Shown piece by piece: positions 34,007 to 46,100 of a stretch of DNA of 64,000 nucleotides. The position numbers were made by a program, and so were the translations under genes. A model generated the notes under the pieces. It was not told the DNA's origin, made no database searches, and saw only the letters and a program-made list of their open reading frames with translations. The stretch is from Rattus norvegicus (Eukaryota; Chordata; Mammalia; Rodentia; Muridae): positions 18,642,064 to 18,706,063 of the forward strand of contig NC_086036.1 in the NCBI RefSeq assembly GCF_036323735.1. Direction: 5' to 3'. The stretch's first letter is position 1, and every line of letters starts with the position of its first letter.

Positions 34007-37000
34007 TTGGGAATTTAATGAAAATGAAGATACAACATACTCAAACTTATGGGACACAATGAAAGCTGTGCTAAGAGGAAAACTCATAGCGCTGAGTGCC
34101 TGCAGAAAGAAACAGAAAAGAGCATATGTCAGCAGCTTGACAGCACACCTAAAAGCTCTAGAACAAAAAGAAGCACATACACCCAGGAGGAGTAGAAGGC
34201 AGGAAATAATCAAACTCAGAGCTGAAATCAACCAAGTAGAAACAAAAAGGACCATAGAAAGAATCAACAGAACCAAAAGTTGGTTCTTTGAGAAAATCAA
34301 CAAGATAGATAAACCCTTAGCCAGACTAACGAGAGGACACAGAGAGTGCGTCCAAATTAACAAAATCAGAAATGAAAAGGGAGACATAACAACAGATTCA
34401 GAGGAAATTCAAAAAATCATCAGATCTTACTATAAAAACCTATATTCAACAAAACTTGAAAATCTTTAGTAAATGGATAATTTCCTAGACAGATACAAGG
34501 TACCGAAGTTAAATCAGGAACAGATAAACCAGTTAAACAACCCCATAACTCCTAAGGAAATAGAAGCAGTCATTAAAGGTCTCCCAACCAAAAAGAGCCC
34601 AGGTCCAGACGGGTTTAGTGCAGAATTCTACCAAACCTTCATAGAAGACCTCATACCAATATTATCCAAACTATTCCACAAAATTGAAACAGATGGATCA
34701 CTACCGAATACCTTCTACGAAGCCACAATTACTCTTATACCTAAACCACACAAAGACACAACAAAGAAAGAGAACTTCAGACTAATTTCCCTTATGAATA
34801 TCGATGCAAAAATACTCAACAAAATTCTGGCAAACCGAATCCAAGAGCACATCAAAACAATCATCCACCATGACCAAGTAGGCTTCATCCCAGGCATGCA
34901 GGGATGGTTTAATATACGGAAAACCATCAACGTGATCCATTATATAAACAAACTGAAAGAACAAAACCACATGATCATTTCATTAGACGCTGAGAAAGCA
35001 TTTGACAAAATTCAACACCCCGTCATGATAAAAGTCCTGGAGAGAATAGGAATTCAAGGCCAATACCTGAACATAGTAAAAGCCATATACAGCAAACCAG
35101 TTGCTAACATTAAACTAAATGGAGAGAAACTCGAAGCAATCCCACTAAAATCAGGGACTAGACAAGGCTGCCCACTCTCTCCCTACTTATTCAATATAGT
35201 TCTTGAAGTTCTAGCCAGAGCAATCAGACAACAAAAGGAGTTCAAGGGGATACAGCTCGGAAAAGAAGAAGTCAAAATATCACTGTTTGCAGATGATATG
35301 ATAGTGTATTTAAGTGATCCCAAAAGTTCCACCAGAGAACTACTAAAGCTGATAAACAACTTCAGCAAAGTGGCTGGGTATAAAATTAACTCAAATAAAT
35401 CAGTAGCCTTCCTCTACACAAAAGAGAAACAAGCCGAGAAAGAAATTAGGGAAACGACACCCTTCATAATAGACCCAAATAATATAAAGTATCTCGGTGT
35501 GACTTTAACCAAGCAAGTAAAAGATCTGTACAATAAGAACTACAAGACACTGAAAAAGGAAATTGAAGAAGACCTCAGAAGATGGAAAGATCTCCCATGC
35601 TCATGGATTGGCAGGATTAATATAGTAAAAATGGCCATTTTACCAAAATCAATCTACAGATTCAATGCAATCCCCATCATAATACCACTCCAATTCTTCA
35701 AAGAGATAGACAGAACAATTTGCAAATTCATCTGGAATAACAAAAAACCCAGGATAGCTAAAGCTATCCTCAACAATAAAAGGACTTCAGGGGGAATCAC
35801 TATCCCTGAACTCAAGCAGTATTACAGAGCAATAGTGATAAAAACTGCATGGTATTGGTACAGAGACAGACAGATAGACCAATGGAATAGAATTGAAGAC
35901 CCAGAAATGAACCCACACACCTATGGTCACTTGATTTTTGACAAAGGATCCAAAACCATCAAATGGAAAAAAGATAGCATTTTCAGCAAATGGTGCTGGT
36001 TCAACTGGAGGGCAACATGTAGAAGAATGCAGATCGATCCATGCTTATCACCCTGTACAAAGCTTAAGTCCAAGTGGATCAAGGACCTCCACTTCAAACC
36101 AGACACACTCAAACTGATAGAAGAAAAACTAGCGAAGCATCTGGAACACATGGGCACTGGAAAAAATTACCTAAACAAAACACCAATGGCTTACGCTCTA
36201 AGATCAAGAATCGACAAATGGGATCTCATAAAACTACAAAGCTTCTGTAAGGCAAAGGACACGGTGGTTAGGACAAAACAGCAACCAACAGATTGGGAAA
36301 AGATCTTTACCAATCCTACAACAGATAGATGCCTTATATCCAAAATATACAAAGAACTCAAGAAGTTAGACCACAGGGAAACAAATAACCCTATTAAAAA
36401 ATGGGGTTCAGAGCTAAACAAAGAATTCACAGCTGAGGAATGCCGAATGGCTGAGAAACACCTAAAGAAATGTTCAACATCTTTAGTCATAAGGGAAATG
36501 CAAATCAAAACAACCCTGAGATTTCACCTCACACCAGTGAGAATGGCTAAGATCAAAAACTCAGGTGACAGCAGATGCTGGCGAGGATGTGGAAGAAGAG
36601 GAACACTCCTCCATTGTTGGTGGGATTGCAAACTGGTACAACCATTCTGGAAATCAGTCTGGAGGATCCTCAGAAAATTGGACATTGAACTGCCTGAGGA
36701 TCCAGCTATACCTCTCTTGGGCATATACCCAAAAGATGCCCCAACATATAAAAAAGACACGTGCTCCACTATTTCATTGCAGCCTTATTTATAATAGCCA
36801 GAAGCTGGAAAGAACCCAGATGCCCTTCAACAGAGGAATGGATACAGAAAATGTGGTACATCTACACAATGGAATATTACTCAGCTATCAAAAACAACGA
36901 CTTTATGAAATTCGTAGGCAAATGGTTGGAACTGGAAAACATCATCCTGAGTGAGCTAACCCAATCACAGAAAGACATACATGGTATGCACTCATTGATA

Positions 37001-37012
37001 AGTGACTATTAG
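34007..37012 (+). pseudogene. LINE-1 ORF2 remnant lacking endonuclease, RT region mostly open
   Basis: Joined to the monomer at 34006/34007, this starts within the linker after the endonuclease. The frame is open to a double stop TAG TAA (34467-34472), where L1-A has CAG GAA. From ATG 34473 the same frame runs 773 codons to 36794 and holds the whole RT core (KKSPGPDGFSAEFYQ, FADD at about 35286-35297, thumb) and the cysteine-rich motif SRCWRGCGRRG with HCWWDC. One G is missing near 36771 relative to L1-A, so the last 80 codons (to the TAG at 37012) lie in another frame. Without an endonuclease and with internal stops it cannot support normal L1 movement. Confidence 0.93.
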
Positions 37013-37730
37013 CCCAAATGCATGAATTACCCTAGATGCCTAGAGCAAATGAAACTCAAGACGGATGATCAAAATGTGAATGCTTCACTCCTTCTTTAAA
37101 AGGGGAACAAGAATACCCTTGGCAGGGAAGAGAGAGGCAAAGATTAAAACAGAGCCTGAAGGAACACCCATTCAGAGTCTGCCCCACATGTGGCCCATAC
37201 ATATATAGCCACCCAATTAGACAAGATGGATGAAGCAAAGAAGTGCAGACCGACAGGAGCCGGATGTAGATCGCTCCTAAGAGACACAGCCAGAATACAG
37301 CAAATACAGAGGCGAATGCCAGCAGTAAACCAATGAACTGAGAATAGGACCCCTGTTGAAGGAATCAGAGAAAGAACTGGAAGAGCTTGAAGGGGCTCGA
37401 GACTCCATATATACAACAATGCCAAGCAACCAGAGCTTCCAGGGACTAAGCCCCTACCCAAAGACTATACATGGACTGACCTTGGACTCTGACCTCATAG
37501 GTAGCAATGCATATCCTAGTAAGAGCACCAGTGGATGGGGAAGCCCTGGGTCCTGCTAAGACTGAACCCCCAGTGAACTAGACTGGTGGGGGGAGGGCGG
37601 CAATGGGGGGAGGGTTGGGAGGGGAACACCCATAAGGAAGGGGAGGGGGGAGGGGGATGTTTGCCCGGATACCGGGAAAGGGAATAACACTTGAAATGTA
37701 TATAAGAAATACTCAAGTTAATAAAAAAAT
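37013..37730 (+). other. L1-B 3'UTR with G-rich tract
   Basis: Co-linear with the L1-A 3'UTR. The G-run tract is at about 37587-37658, and the element ends AAGTTAATAAA at about 37726 with almost no poly(A). Confidence 0.85.
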
Positions 37731-37742
37731 AACTGTTTATTG

Positions 37743-38650
37743 ATCTCTTGTGTGGTCCATAGCATCTGTGCATCCAGCCTTCTGGCAGGAATTCCCAAGT
37801 TTTGTGAATGCCTCTTCTCCAGATTTGCTTCACTTCAAATAAAGTCCCTTTTTTTCTGGGTCATAGCAGAATGTATATCAGAATTACTTCAAATGAACTA
37901 TTCTATAGTGTAAACTTGGTGTGTCTTGGGCATTTTCTCACCTTCAACAGCTTGCTGAGCACTGGAATCTATATGGTCCTTCAGTATGTGGTTACACTGT
38001 TTTTATAGGGTATGTTAGGCTATACCTATAATTTGGGGGTGCTGCGTTCAATGACATAATGAGTGTCATGTATTCTGATCAAAGACATACCTACAAATGA
38101 TATATGTAAACAAGAAATATATTTTCCTAATATATATTGGAAATTTTAGTAAGCTACGTGTTAGTGTCTCAAAGTGAACACACAGAGCACTACAGTGGTT
38201 TATCCCACAATCAACTGTGGCAGACCTTAGCAGCAATGGTCTTTTGGGATTGAGTTCTTTGAGAAGCTTCATGATAACAGAGAGTCCCTCCTGGCCACCA
38301 CAGTTGGTGAAGCTGAAAAGGATATACTGTGTGAGCTTTTAACATAAAATCCAAAATTCTACAAGGAGTGTTGATTTTATTTTCTTATAAACATGGTGTA
38401 ATAAATATCTCATCAGAATTTAGCATTTATAAGACATTTCTAAAGTCATTATTTCATTTGATTTAGTTTCTAGAAACCATATTTCTCTTGTATAAGACTG
38501 TGTCACCCCAGTCCCTGAAGGGTAAGTTCTGGTTGCTGCTATGGATAAAACTGTAATGCTACAAAGGCCCACCTGGCTCCGTCTGGACCCAGATCACCAG
38601 TTATTCAGAAGCAATGCCTAATACTTTCTATGTGGCTAAGGTTGTCTTAT
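37743..38650. other. unrecognised intergenic sequence
   Basis: No repeat recognised. A 68-codon minus frame at 38066-38272 shows no recognised family. Confidence 0.4.
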
Positions 38651-38667
38651 GTAACCCAGACTTCTTT

Positions 38668-38777
38668 TTAAAGTAGTCTTTTAGTCGTTTTTTTTTTTTT
38701 TTTGGAGCTGGGGACTGAACCCAGGGCCTTGTCCTTGCTAGGCAATCGCTCTGCCACTGAGCTAAATCCCCAACCCC
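38668..38777 (-). mobile_element. ID SINE, minus orientation, with extra 3' sequence
   Basis: The reversed ID core (38704-38777) is followed by a 16-nt A tail (T on plus, 38688-38703) and then 20 nt of non-ID sequence (38668-38687) before the duplication. The 17-bp duplication GTAACCCAGACTTCTTT is perfect (38651-38667 and 38778-38794). The 20 nt therefore came in with the RNA and represents the transcript's unique 3' tail up to Pol III termination. Confidence 0.93.
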
Positions 38778-39044
38778 GTAACCCAGACTTCTTTCAGTGG
38801 CAAACTCCATTAAATTTCCCCATGTCAAAGGCATTACAAGACCTAGTCAGATGAAATGCATACTTGTTCCATTTCATTTGAAGTTGGAGCTGACTTTCTT
38901 TACTCTTGGGTGTCTTTCGAGGTAAGAAGTTTCTAAATAGTACAGGCTATTGAAGCATCATGATAATTTTTGACATGTGTGATGGATGAACATGGCCATG
39001 GCATATGTACATAATATATACACATCTGTCTGTTTAATACATCT

Positions 39045-39290
39045 ACCATGCGTACTTGTGGAGGTCAGAAGAGGGTGACAGGTTTTCTGCTCTGTCGTTC
39101 TCTAACTTCTTGAGATGAGATTGTTTTCTGAAACCTGAGCTAAGTTGGCAAATTGGAAAGTGCCAGAACTCTTCATGTCTCTACCTTCCTCTGTCAGCAC
39201 TGACTTTTTAAGTTGGGTGTTTGGGGTTTGAACCCAGGGTTTCACTCTTATTCAGCAAGCACACTTAAACACTGAACCATTGTTCTATTT
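39045..39290 (-). mobile_element. B4-type SINE (ID plus B1-like), minus orientation
   Basis: Order on plus: GAGGTCAGAAGAGGGTGACA, a GAGATGAGATTGTTTTCTGA segment resembling the reversed B1-like part, a TCAGCACTGA box, then GGGTTTGAACCCAGGG and CAGCAAGCACAC as the reversed tRNA/ID part. This composite layout is that of rodent B4 elements. Old and diverged. Confidence 0.65.
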
Positions 39291-40555
39291 TATAACAATA
39301 ATAGTCCTGCACATAGGATTGGGTAAATGATATAAAATACTTGAAAAGATCTGCTGGGCTAAGTCACAAATATCTGCCTTATATGTAGCTGGAAACATTT
39401 ATTAATCAGAATTGTTTTGCCTCTGAAGACTCTCATCTGACAGTCACGGCATGTATATCAAAATGGCTTTGCTCTGCAGCAGGCTATTGAAGAAGCCTTT
39501 CTTGTCTTTTCAAACGACTGTGGGTCCACACTGACCCACTGAGAGCACATCACCCACCCAGCAGCAGCAGGATGTTCATAGATTTGTGAGTTCACTTGAC
39601 TGAGTTTTTTATTTCAAGGCTGCTCTTGTTTACATGGCTTCTAAGAGTCTTTTCAACTTTAGATTTCATGTGTCTACATCTGATAACTCAAGGAGAGGGA
39701 AACATGTGACCTGAATTGGACATTGGCATTAGTCTATTAATCTGCACAGGGAGATCGTGTCCACATCATTGCCACGCTTTGTCTTTTCCTTCCAAAGTAA
39801 TTGAGTCAGGCAAAAAGAAATGTCTCCTCCTGTTTGTTGAATTGATTTCCGATTAGGTGTTTCAGTGGGTCCTACCTCCTGCAAGTGTGTGTCTTCTCAG
39901 CATCTGTTGTCTATTGAATGGAGATAATCTGATATTCTTTGCAAGTTTTCAACCCTCTTCTTTACTCCTCTATCCACACATTCATCTTATAAAAAAAGCA
40001 CAACAAAACTTTAAAAGGATTAGCTTTCATATATAGGAAGGGAAAGAGGGAATGGGGCTTCCAAACTGAGCAACCTGACCCAGAATAAATAAATACTAAA
40101 AAAAAAGACAATAAATTCTTTGTATACCTACTTGATCCTTGAAGGAAATTTGATGTATCCTTTTCCTTCTTTCTGTTGAGGACCAATTGAAATGTGCTTG
40201 CTAATAAAAGTTATCTTAGCTCCACAATTTTTTGTGTGATAGGCTGTGGTTTTTGATAATGGTCTCCACATGTTGCAAAGAGAAATTTACTTTATGCCCA
40301 AACATGACCGGAACAAGGATAGAGAAGATAGACATGCTAATTTGCAAAGGGAAATGTTCCTTTAGACCCCTAACCTTGGAAAAGAGCTAAATCCAACTAA
40401 AATTGAGAGTGAGACAAATAGTCTTCTCCAAAGAATAATATGGCATTTAGTTATTCAGTACCAAATAATCAGTCTTGTAAACACATACATATACTTCATA
40501 CTATAATAATCAAGCAAGTTGTATTTATGTATGTAGAAACACACAAAAACATAAA
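39291..40555. other. unrecognised intergenic sequence
   Basis: No gene or interspersed repeat identified. Confidence 0.4.
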
Positions 40556-40586
40556 ACACATACACAGACACACACAGACACACACA

Positions 40587-40636
<50 letters not shown>
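40556..40636 (+). repeat. (CA)n microsatellite
   Basis: CACAGA units grading into an uninterrupted run of about 22 CA units. Confidence 0.95.
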
Positions 40637-40637
<1 letters not shown>

Positions 40638-41159
40638 CCTTAAAAGGGAGAGGATACATATAAGGAGTGTTAGGGAGGAAAGGGAAAGAGTAATGATATA
40701 ATTATAATCACAAATACTGTATATATACAAAATATATATACATATATATATTGAAATAACTAGCTGATTTCATGAATGAAACTATTGTTTCTTAGCTTTC
40801 TTTAATTTTTCAATATTTGTGTATTTTAAAATAGAATTTCAAAATATTTATTGCCCACATTTCTAGTCCATATAACCTTCATTTCTTTTGTTTGTTTTGT
40901 TTTGTTTTTATAAGTTATTTATTTTTATGAATTAATTTCATTATTTACATCCCCAACGTTCCCTCCATTGCTGGCTTCCCTCTCCCAGAGACCATTACCC
41001 TTCCCTCTCTTCGGCTTTTGGAAGAACCCTGCCCAGGTTATCCTTAACCCTGATATACCAAGATTCTTCAGGATTAGACACATCTTATCCCACTGAGGTT
41101 TAGTGTGTCCAGTTTGATATGGAGGTCCTAGACCCACTTGACCTTAAGTTTTCTACAAA

Positions 41160-41690
41160 TTCATAAATATGGATCTATTTGCATTCATCTACATGCAGAC
41201 ATCCAGTTAGAGCAGCACCATTTGTTAAAGATGCTTTCTTTTATCCATTGTACAGTTTTGACTTCTTTCTGAAAAATCAATTTTCCATACATGTGAAGAT
41301 TTACTTCTGGGTCTTTGATTTGATTCAGTTGTTCAATCTGTTTGCATGAGTACCAATACCAAGGAGTTTTTATCACTCTTGATCTATAGTATAGCTTGAA
41401 GTCAGGGATGAGTATTTCCCAAGAAGTTCTTTTATTGTTCAGGATTGTTTTAGATATCCTGGGTTTTTTGTTTTTTCCCATATGAAATTGACAATTGTTC
41501 TTTCAAAGTCTGTGAAAAATTATGTTGTAATTTTGATGGAAATTGCATTGAATCTTTAGATTGCTTTTGGTAAGATGGCCATTTTGACTTTGTCGAGCCT
41601 ACCTATTCATGATCAATTTAGATTTTCCCATCTTCTGATATTTTCAATTTCTTTCTTCAGTGACAAAATTCTTTTCATTCAGTCCCTGTT
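41160..41690 (-). pseudogene. LINE-1 ORF2 fragment (post-RT region)
   Basis: Minus-strand frame 41481-41185 carries NKKPRISKTILNNKRTSW and the W/Y-rich stretch ending NKWCCSNWMSACR, which aligns with the region just after the RT core of L1-A (6480-6760). The piece upstream to about 41690 matches the segment around the INIVKMAIL equivalent. Internal stops. Confidence 0.85.
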
Positions 41691-41699
41691 ATTTTTTCT

Positions 41700-42066
41700 A
41701 GGATTTGCATCTTCAGTGTTGACTCAATTTATGTTTTCTTTATTGTTTCTATTGTCAATTTTAGGTCTTAGATAGTTTTATGCACTTCCTTCACCTTTTG
41801 TTTTTATTTTGTATTTCTTTAGGGGATTTATTTGTTTCCTCTTTAAGGGCTTCTGAACTGATTGTGTTTTCCTGTGTTTCTTTAAGGAACTTGTTTATAA
41901 ACTCTTTAAAGGACTCTATCATCTGCATCGAATAAGATTTAAAGTCACATCTTTGTTCTTCATGTGTGTTAAAATATCCAGAGCTTGCTGTTGTAGGAAA
42001 GCTGGGTTCTGATATTAGCATATTGCACTGGCTTCTGTTGATTAAACTCTTGTGCTTGCCTTTCAC
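41700..42066 (-). pseudogene. LINE-1 ORF1 N-terminal remnant
   Basis: Starts with an ATG at 42066 (MKGKHKSLINRSQCN), continues with the SEPSFPTTASSGYFNTHEEQ segment equivalent to the L1-A residues around 20-38, and then an E/K/N-rich coiled-coil start. The frame stops at 41791, but similarity continues to about 41700. Confidence 0.8.
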
Positions 42067-42575
42067 TATCTGGATGTCTCTGATATTGACTGGCCTCTGA
42101 TATTGACCAGGTATACCTGATTGGTGAAGGCCTCCTGGGAGACAAGTGGAACTATGAGATGTGAAGCAGTGTGCTGATAAGAGATTGCAGGTAGAGGTAT
42201 GGACCAGAAGGAAGATGAAGCTCCCATAAAGTGGGCAGAGCTCACAACTACTTGGTGTGCTTTAGTTTCAGTAGGCCAGAGGATTGGGACATTGGTATTT
42301 CACTTGAGTGTCCTGTGGGGTGGGGAGGAGGGTACCATTCTGTAACTGTGTGTGGAGCATGGACTAGGAGTAAGGTGGAGTTCCAGTAGAGTGAGACAGA
42401 GCTCAAAACTGCTGGACATCTTAAGGTCCCAGCATTTGGGGAGGATTGTGTTATGGGTGTCTCACTTGGGTTTCCTGTATTCTGTACTGGAGTAGACTTC
42501 TAGGAAGCCAGGCAGAGCTGGGGTGTGTGTGCTAATTCAAGAATGCAGATGAAGGTATGAATCACAAGAGGGCAT
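42067..42575 (-). promoter_or_regulatory. old L1 5'UTR with degenerate monomers
   Basis: Repeated blocks on plus: GGTATGGACCAGAAG (42196) against GGTATGAATCACAAG (about 42554); AAGATGAAGCTCCCATAAAG (42212) against AAGGTGGAGTTCCAGTAGAG (42372); and TTTCACTTGAGTGTCCTGT against a TCTCACTTGGGTTTCCTGT block. Spacings are about 160-200 bp, as in ancient F-type rodent L1 monomers. Confidence 0.6.
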
Positions 42576-42970
42576 AATGTGTACTTCTAAAAATGATAAC
42601 AAAGGGCTTTGGATATGGAAACTTACCCTTGCTTTTATCAGGCAGCAATATTATAACCTCATTCTGCATATAGAAATACTACTGAAATGTCAGCTGTGTT
42701 ATGACATTAGTTGTATTTGAAATTATTCTTCACAATAATAGTGTATATCACAACCGATCTTACAAATTGCACATGTATACTTCCCCTAAACAGATATTTT
42801 GATTCTTTTGATTTCTGATAATACTGGGGATACTAGATGAATCACACTTTAGGTTACAAGTGGCATCCAGTGGGAATTTCATGTTACCTAAAAATGCTTC
42901 TAGTTATAAAATGTACTTGTTCGCAGACCCAGACAATGGCAGTGATGTTGGTGATGGTAATAGTATGCTC

Positions 42971-42975
42971 TCTCT

Positions 42976-43032
<57 letters not shown>

Positions 43033-43105
43033 ACTCCAACCTGCCTTCTTTTGCATGTTATATTTCCATGTTCAATTTCCATTCTTCTCTTCAAATATTT
43101 TTCTT

Positions 43106-43161
<56 letters not shown>
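42971..43161 (+). repeat. (TC)n-(TG)n and (TC)n microsatellites
   Basis: A TG run (about 42981-43029) after short TC units, then after about 80 bp a pure run of about 26 TC units (43109-43161). Valine/cysteine and serine/leucine frames are artefacts. Confidence 0.95.
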
Positions 43162-43166
<5 letters not shown>

Positions 43167-46100
43167 TCCTATGTACCAGAAATGTCTCTAATGTCTAATG
43201 TCTCTAGAACAATCTACCATTTGATGGGGTTCATCTGAATGACTCATCCATTCCACAGTGGCATTAGATAAGTAGAGTGTCTTCCCAACCCTATCACCCT
43301 CCATAACTGTTTTCTCTTCGTACCTTCTTTGGGACATTTTCTTCCCCACCCTGTTTGTTTCCTCTTCAGTGTAGCAAATCCTAACCATCTTCTTTGACAA
43401 GGGTAGAGCTCTGTAGCGCTGACCTCTGTGGTAGCAAATTGAGAGAAGATAAAGTTTGTCTGTTGAAGTGTACAGTTGGTACTGTGGTGGAAACTAATGG
43501 GAAGGAGGTCTAATTCTGCATTGGAAGCTAGAAGAGGTTTCGCTGGACTCATTTCTGTTGCTACATGATTCTGCCAGGTGACATGTTGGAAATGCAATTG
43601 TTGAAAAGGGATATATCACAGGAAGAAGAATGTACCATACTCCAGGAGAGGAGACCATATAAGAATACAAAGCAACAGGATATATGAAAGAAGTGGGGTT
43701 GGTTGAAGATGTCTAGTTGGGAAAATCATGATGTTCCTCTTTTTGGGAAAATCAACTTGTACATCAAGGATAATGGCTCATCATAAATCAAGAGAAGAAT
43801 TTCTGCAGCACAATATTATAGTTGCACTGCACTTATGATAACTAGAAAGTCCAATTGAAACACCAATTGCAACACCCTTCATTAGTGGGAGAGAGAATTC
43901 TAGTCTTAGATAATACAAAGTAGACATAGGCTGACCAATGCATGGTAAAGTTATGGGGAAAACCCAGATGTTAATATGTTCCCTCAGTTGTTCTGTGTCT
44001 GTCAGTCCCTGTGTATATAAAATTTTGAAATATGAATATATTTGAAAAGGTTTTTGCATGACTATGTTTACATTTTTAAAATGATATAGTGAACATTCCT
44101 ATGGCTTGTACCAGTGTGGTTATCCCAAAAGGATTAGTATTTGTGGAAGGTGGTCTTGAAACCAGTGTTTCTCCACAAAAGGTGTTTACTTTCAGGGAGG
44201 CCTGGATAACAAAATGATAATGAAGCTGACCCCTCTGAGTACTCATAGGTTATCTTATCAAGAGTTCTGGTGAGTGACCTAGCAGCACTTTGATCCACAC
44301 AGTAGTGACTAATGGCATGAAACAGACCCAAATGGGTTCTGAAGACACAGAAAACAGCATGGGTAGATTTGCTGTAGTAGCATGCCTTGCAGGAAATAGT
44401 CAAATATCTTGTTTTATTCCATGATGTTTATTTCTTTCAGTCAGGTAATATTTTGTGAGGGTTGAGCATGCACAAACTTTATCAGTATGCATATTGAACA
44501 TAACAAAATAAATCCCATTTCTTCTGACCAAAATGCTTGAACAAGTTAAAACACTCATAATGTGAACTTGGTCAGGGAGTATAGGAATTGAGTTCATAGA
44601 ATAGTTGAGCTATGAAAGTAATTCAACCTCTTTTGGCCTCAATAACAAAATTGAAGCAATGAGCAGAAACTCTATCAAACCGAGTTGGCTCTAGTACAAC
44701 TAGAATACATTCATCAGATGATTACACATCACATTCATAGAACAAAACACTATGGAAAACATTTAGAGGTTTCCACAAATACTTAGCTATAGGAGCATTT
44801 CATCAAGAGAAATGTAAATGGAAGCCATGATTTTTAACACAGGAAAACCCACAATGTTCCTTATAAAAGAGGAAAATGGACTCAGAATCCTACCAGGTAA
44901 TCCAGCTTTCTGAAATCAAGACCCTGACAACAGGGCTGGGGGAATTTTGTGTGGTTAAAATCACTGGTTGCTTTTGGAGACGATGCCTGTTCCTTCGCTG
45001 TTGCCCACATAGTGGCTCAAAGTCTACTCTGATTCCAGGTTTGAGTGGTCCAATGTTGCCTTCTATCCTCCATGGACAATGCATGGAATTTGTGTACATA
45101 CACACATGTAGGCAAAATGTTCAGACAAAAGCAGTAAAACTCAACAATAATTTAAGAGGAATCCAATGAAATGATCTCAGGAAAACCTTCAACCTGCCTC
45201 TGAATCTTGATTAAAAGAACAGCTTCTAAGGGCATGGACCAACCACTTTGGTTAAGCTTTAGCTGTGGAGAAATCCCACGTCATGTAACCATTCTTAGAT
45301 TAATATTTGGTTGGACATGTTAAACCTATAAATCCATTCATTCACAATTGATGTCTTCTTTCTGACTTCACTGAATCAATGCAAATGAATGTCCAATTAG
45401 GTGAATGAAGGCAAAAATTGGACACTGGTTTATAAAATATATTTGGGATTGGAGTACTATGTACTATAGAATTACACATACATTTTACTCTGTCTTTCTC
45501 TCCCTGAAACACTAACTGGAAGTTAGGTAACAAGAGAATAAGAATGAGAAGTCAAATGTGTCACTGAATAGCTGGAAAATAAAATAAGAACTATGAGTTG
45601 ACAGTCTTGTCCCTAGTTTTACTACACCACCTAGACAAAGAGTAGCTTTCCTCACTAATTGGATTACAGACTGGTTGTCTACCTCAGGGATATTGAGGGA
45701 AGGACTTCCAATGGGCTAGAGGTGAGAGTATCCTTCCCCTGATGCATCTCACTGAGACAGGAAAGTGGCAATCAGTTCCCCAGATTGCAGATTCTGAATC
45801 TAACTATACCCTGTGTGTGAGGCAGAGGGAATGTTTCCTTTAATCACTTCTTATCAAACCACATGACAATTTATTGGCATGTCTATCAGTGGTGATTTGG
45901 TGTCTTGTCTTCCCTCCAAGTACTGTGAGTCTACAACAGACATTGTAATGTCCCTTATGGGAGCCAGATGTGCCAGCAGCTACTAATTGCCAGACAGTTG
46001 CAGGTGTGACATTGAGATTACAGTCAATAGAGTTGGTGGTATAGGCTTTGTCTTTCATTTTAGAATATGATATTGGCTTAGCTCTATAGAAAAATTATCA

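Larger units (their letters stand above)
32901..37730 (+). mobile_element. young rat LINE-1 with internal deletion, copy L1-B
   Basis: Plus-strand L1Rn with 5'UTR monomers (32901-34006) joined directly to ORF2 at codon about 276, so ORF1 and the endonuclease domain are missing. The 3' end is complete, with a short tail (AATAAAAAAAT). Imperfect flanking duplications, AACTGTTTTCTG (32889-32900) and AACTGTTTATTG (37731-37742), with TTAAAA at 32883-32888, suggest one insertion event. ORF2 has a tandem pair of stop codons and one frameshift. It is highly similar to L1-A and offset by about 29,254 bp. Confidence 0.93.
40905..42575 (-). mobile_element. old L1, minus orientation, internally deleted
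   Basis: Read on the minus strand, a 5'UTR with degenerate tandem units (42067-42575), an ORF1 N-terminal half (42066 to about 41700), then without a gap late ORF2 (about 41690-41160) and a short 3'UTR with a GTTTT-rich tail end near 40905. The ORF1 C-terminus, the endonuclease and most of the RT are absent. It is strongly diverged from L1-A, so this is an older rodent subfamily. Confidence 0.85.

Noticed and set aside
32901..34020. L1-B as a spliced integrated L1 (SpIRE-like)
   Set aside because: The junction at about 34006 lies after GGGACA and not at the nearby GGTAAGACC or TGGTGAGCTT donor sites, so a GT-AG splice does not explain it.
42837..43238. 133-codon frame with VC and SL runs
   Set aside because: Covers two microsatellites; low-complexity artefact.
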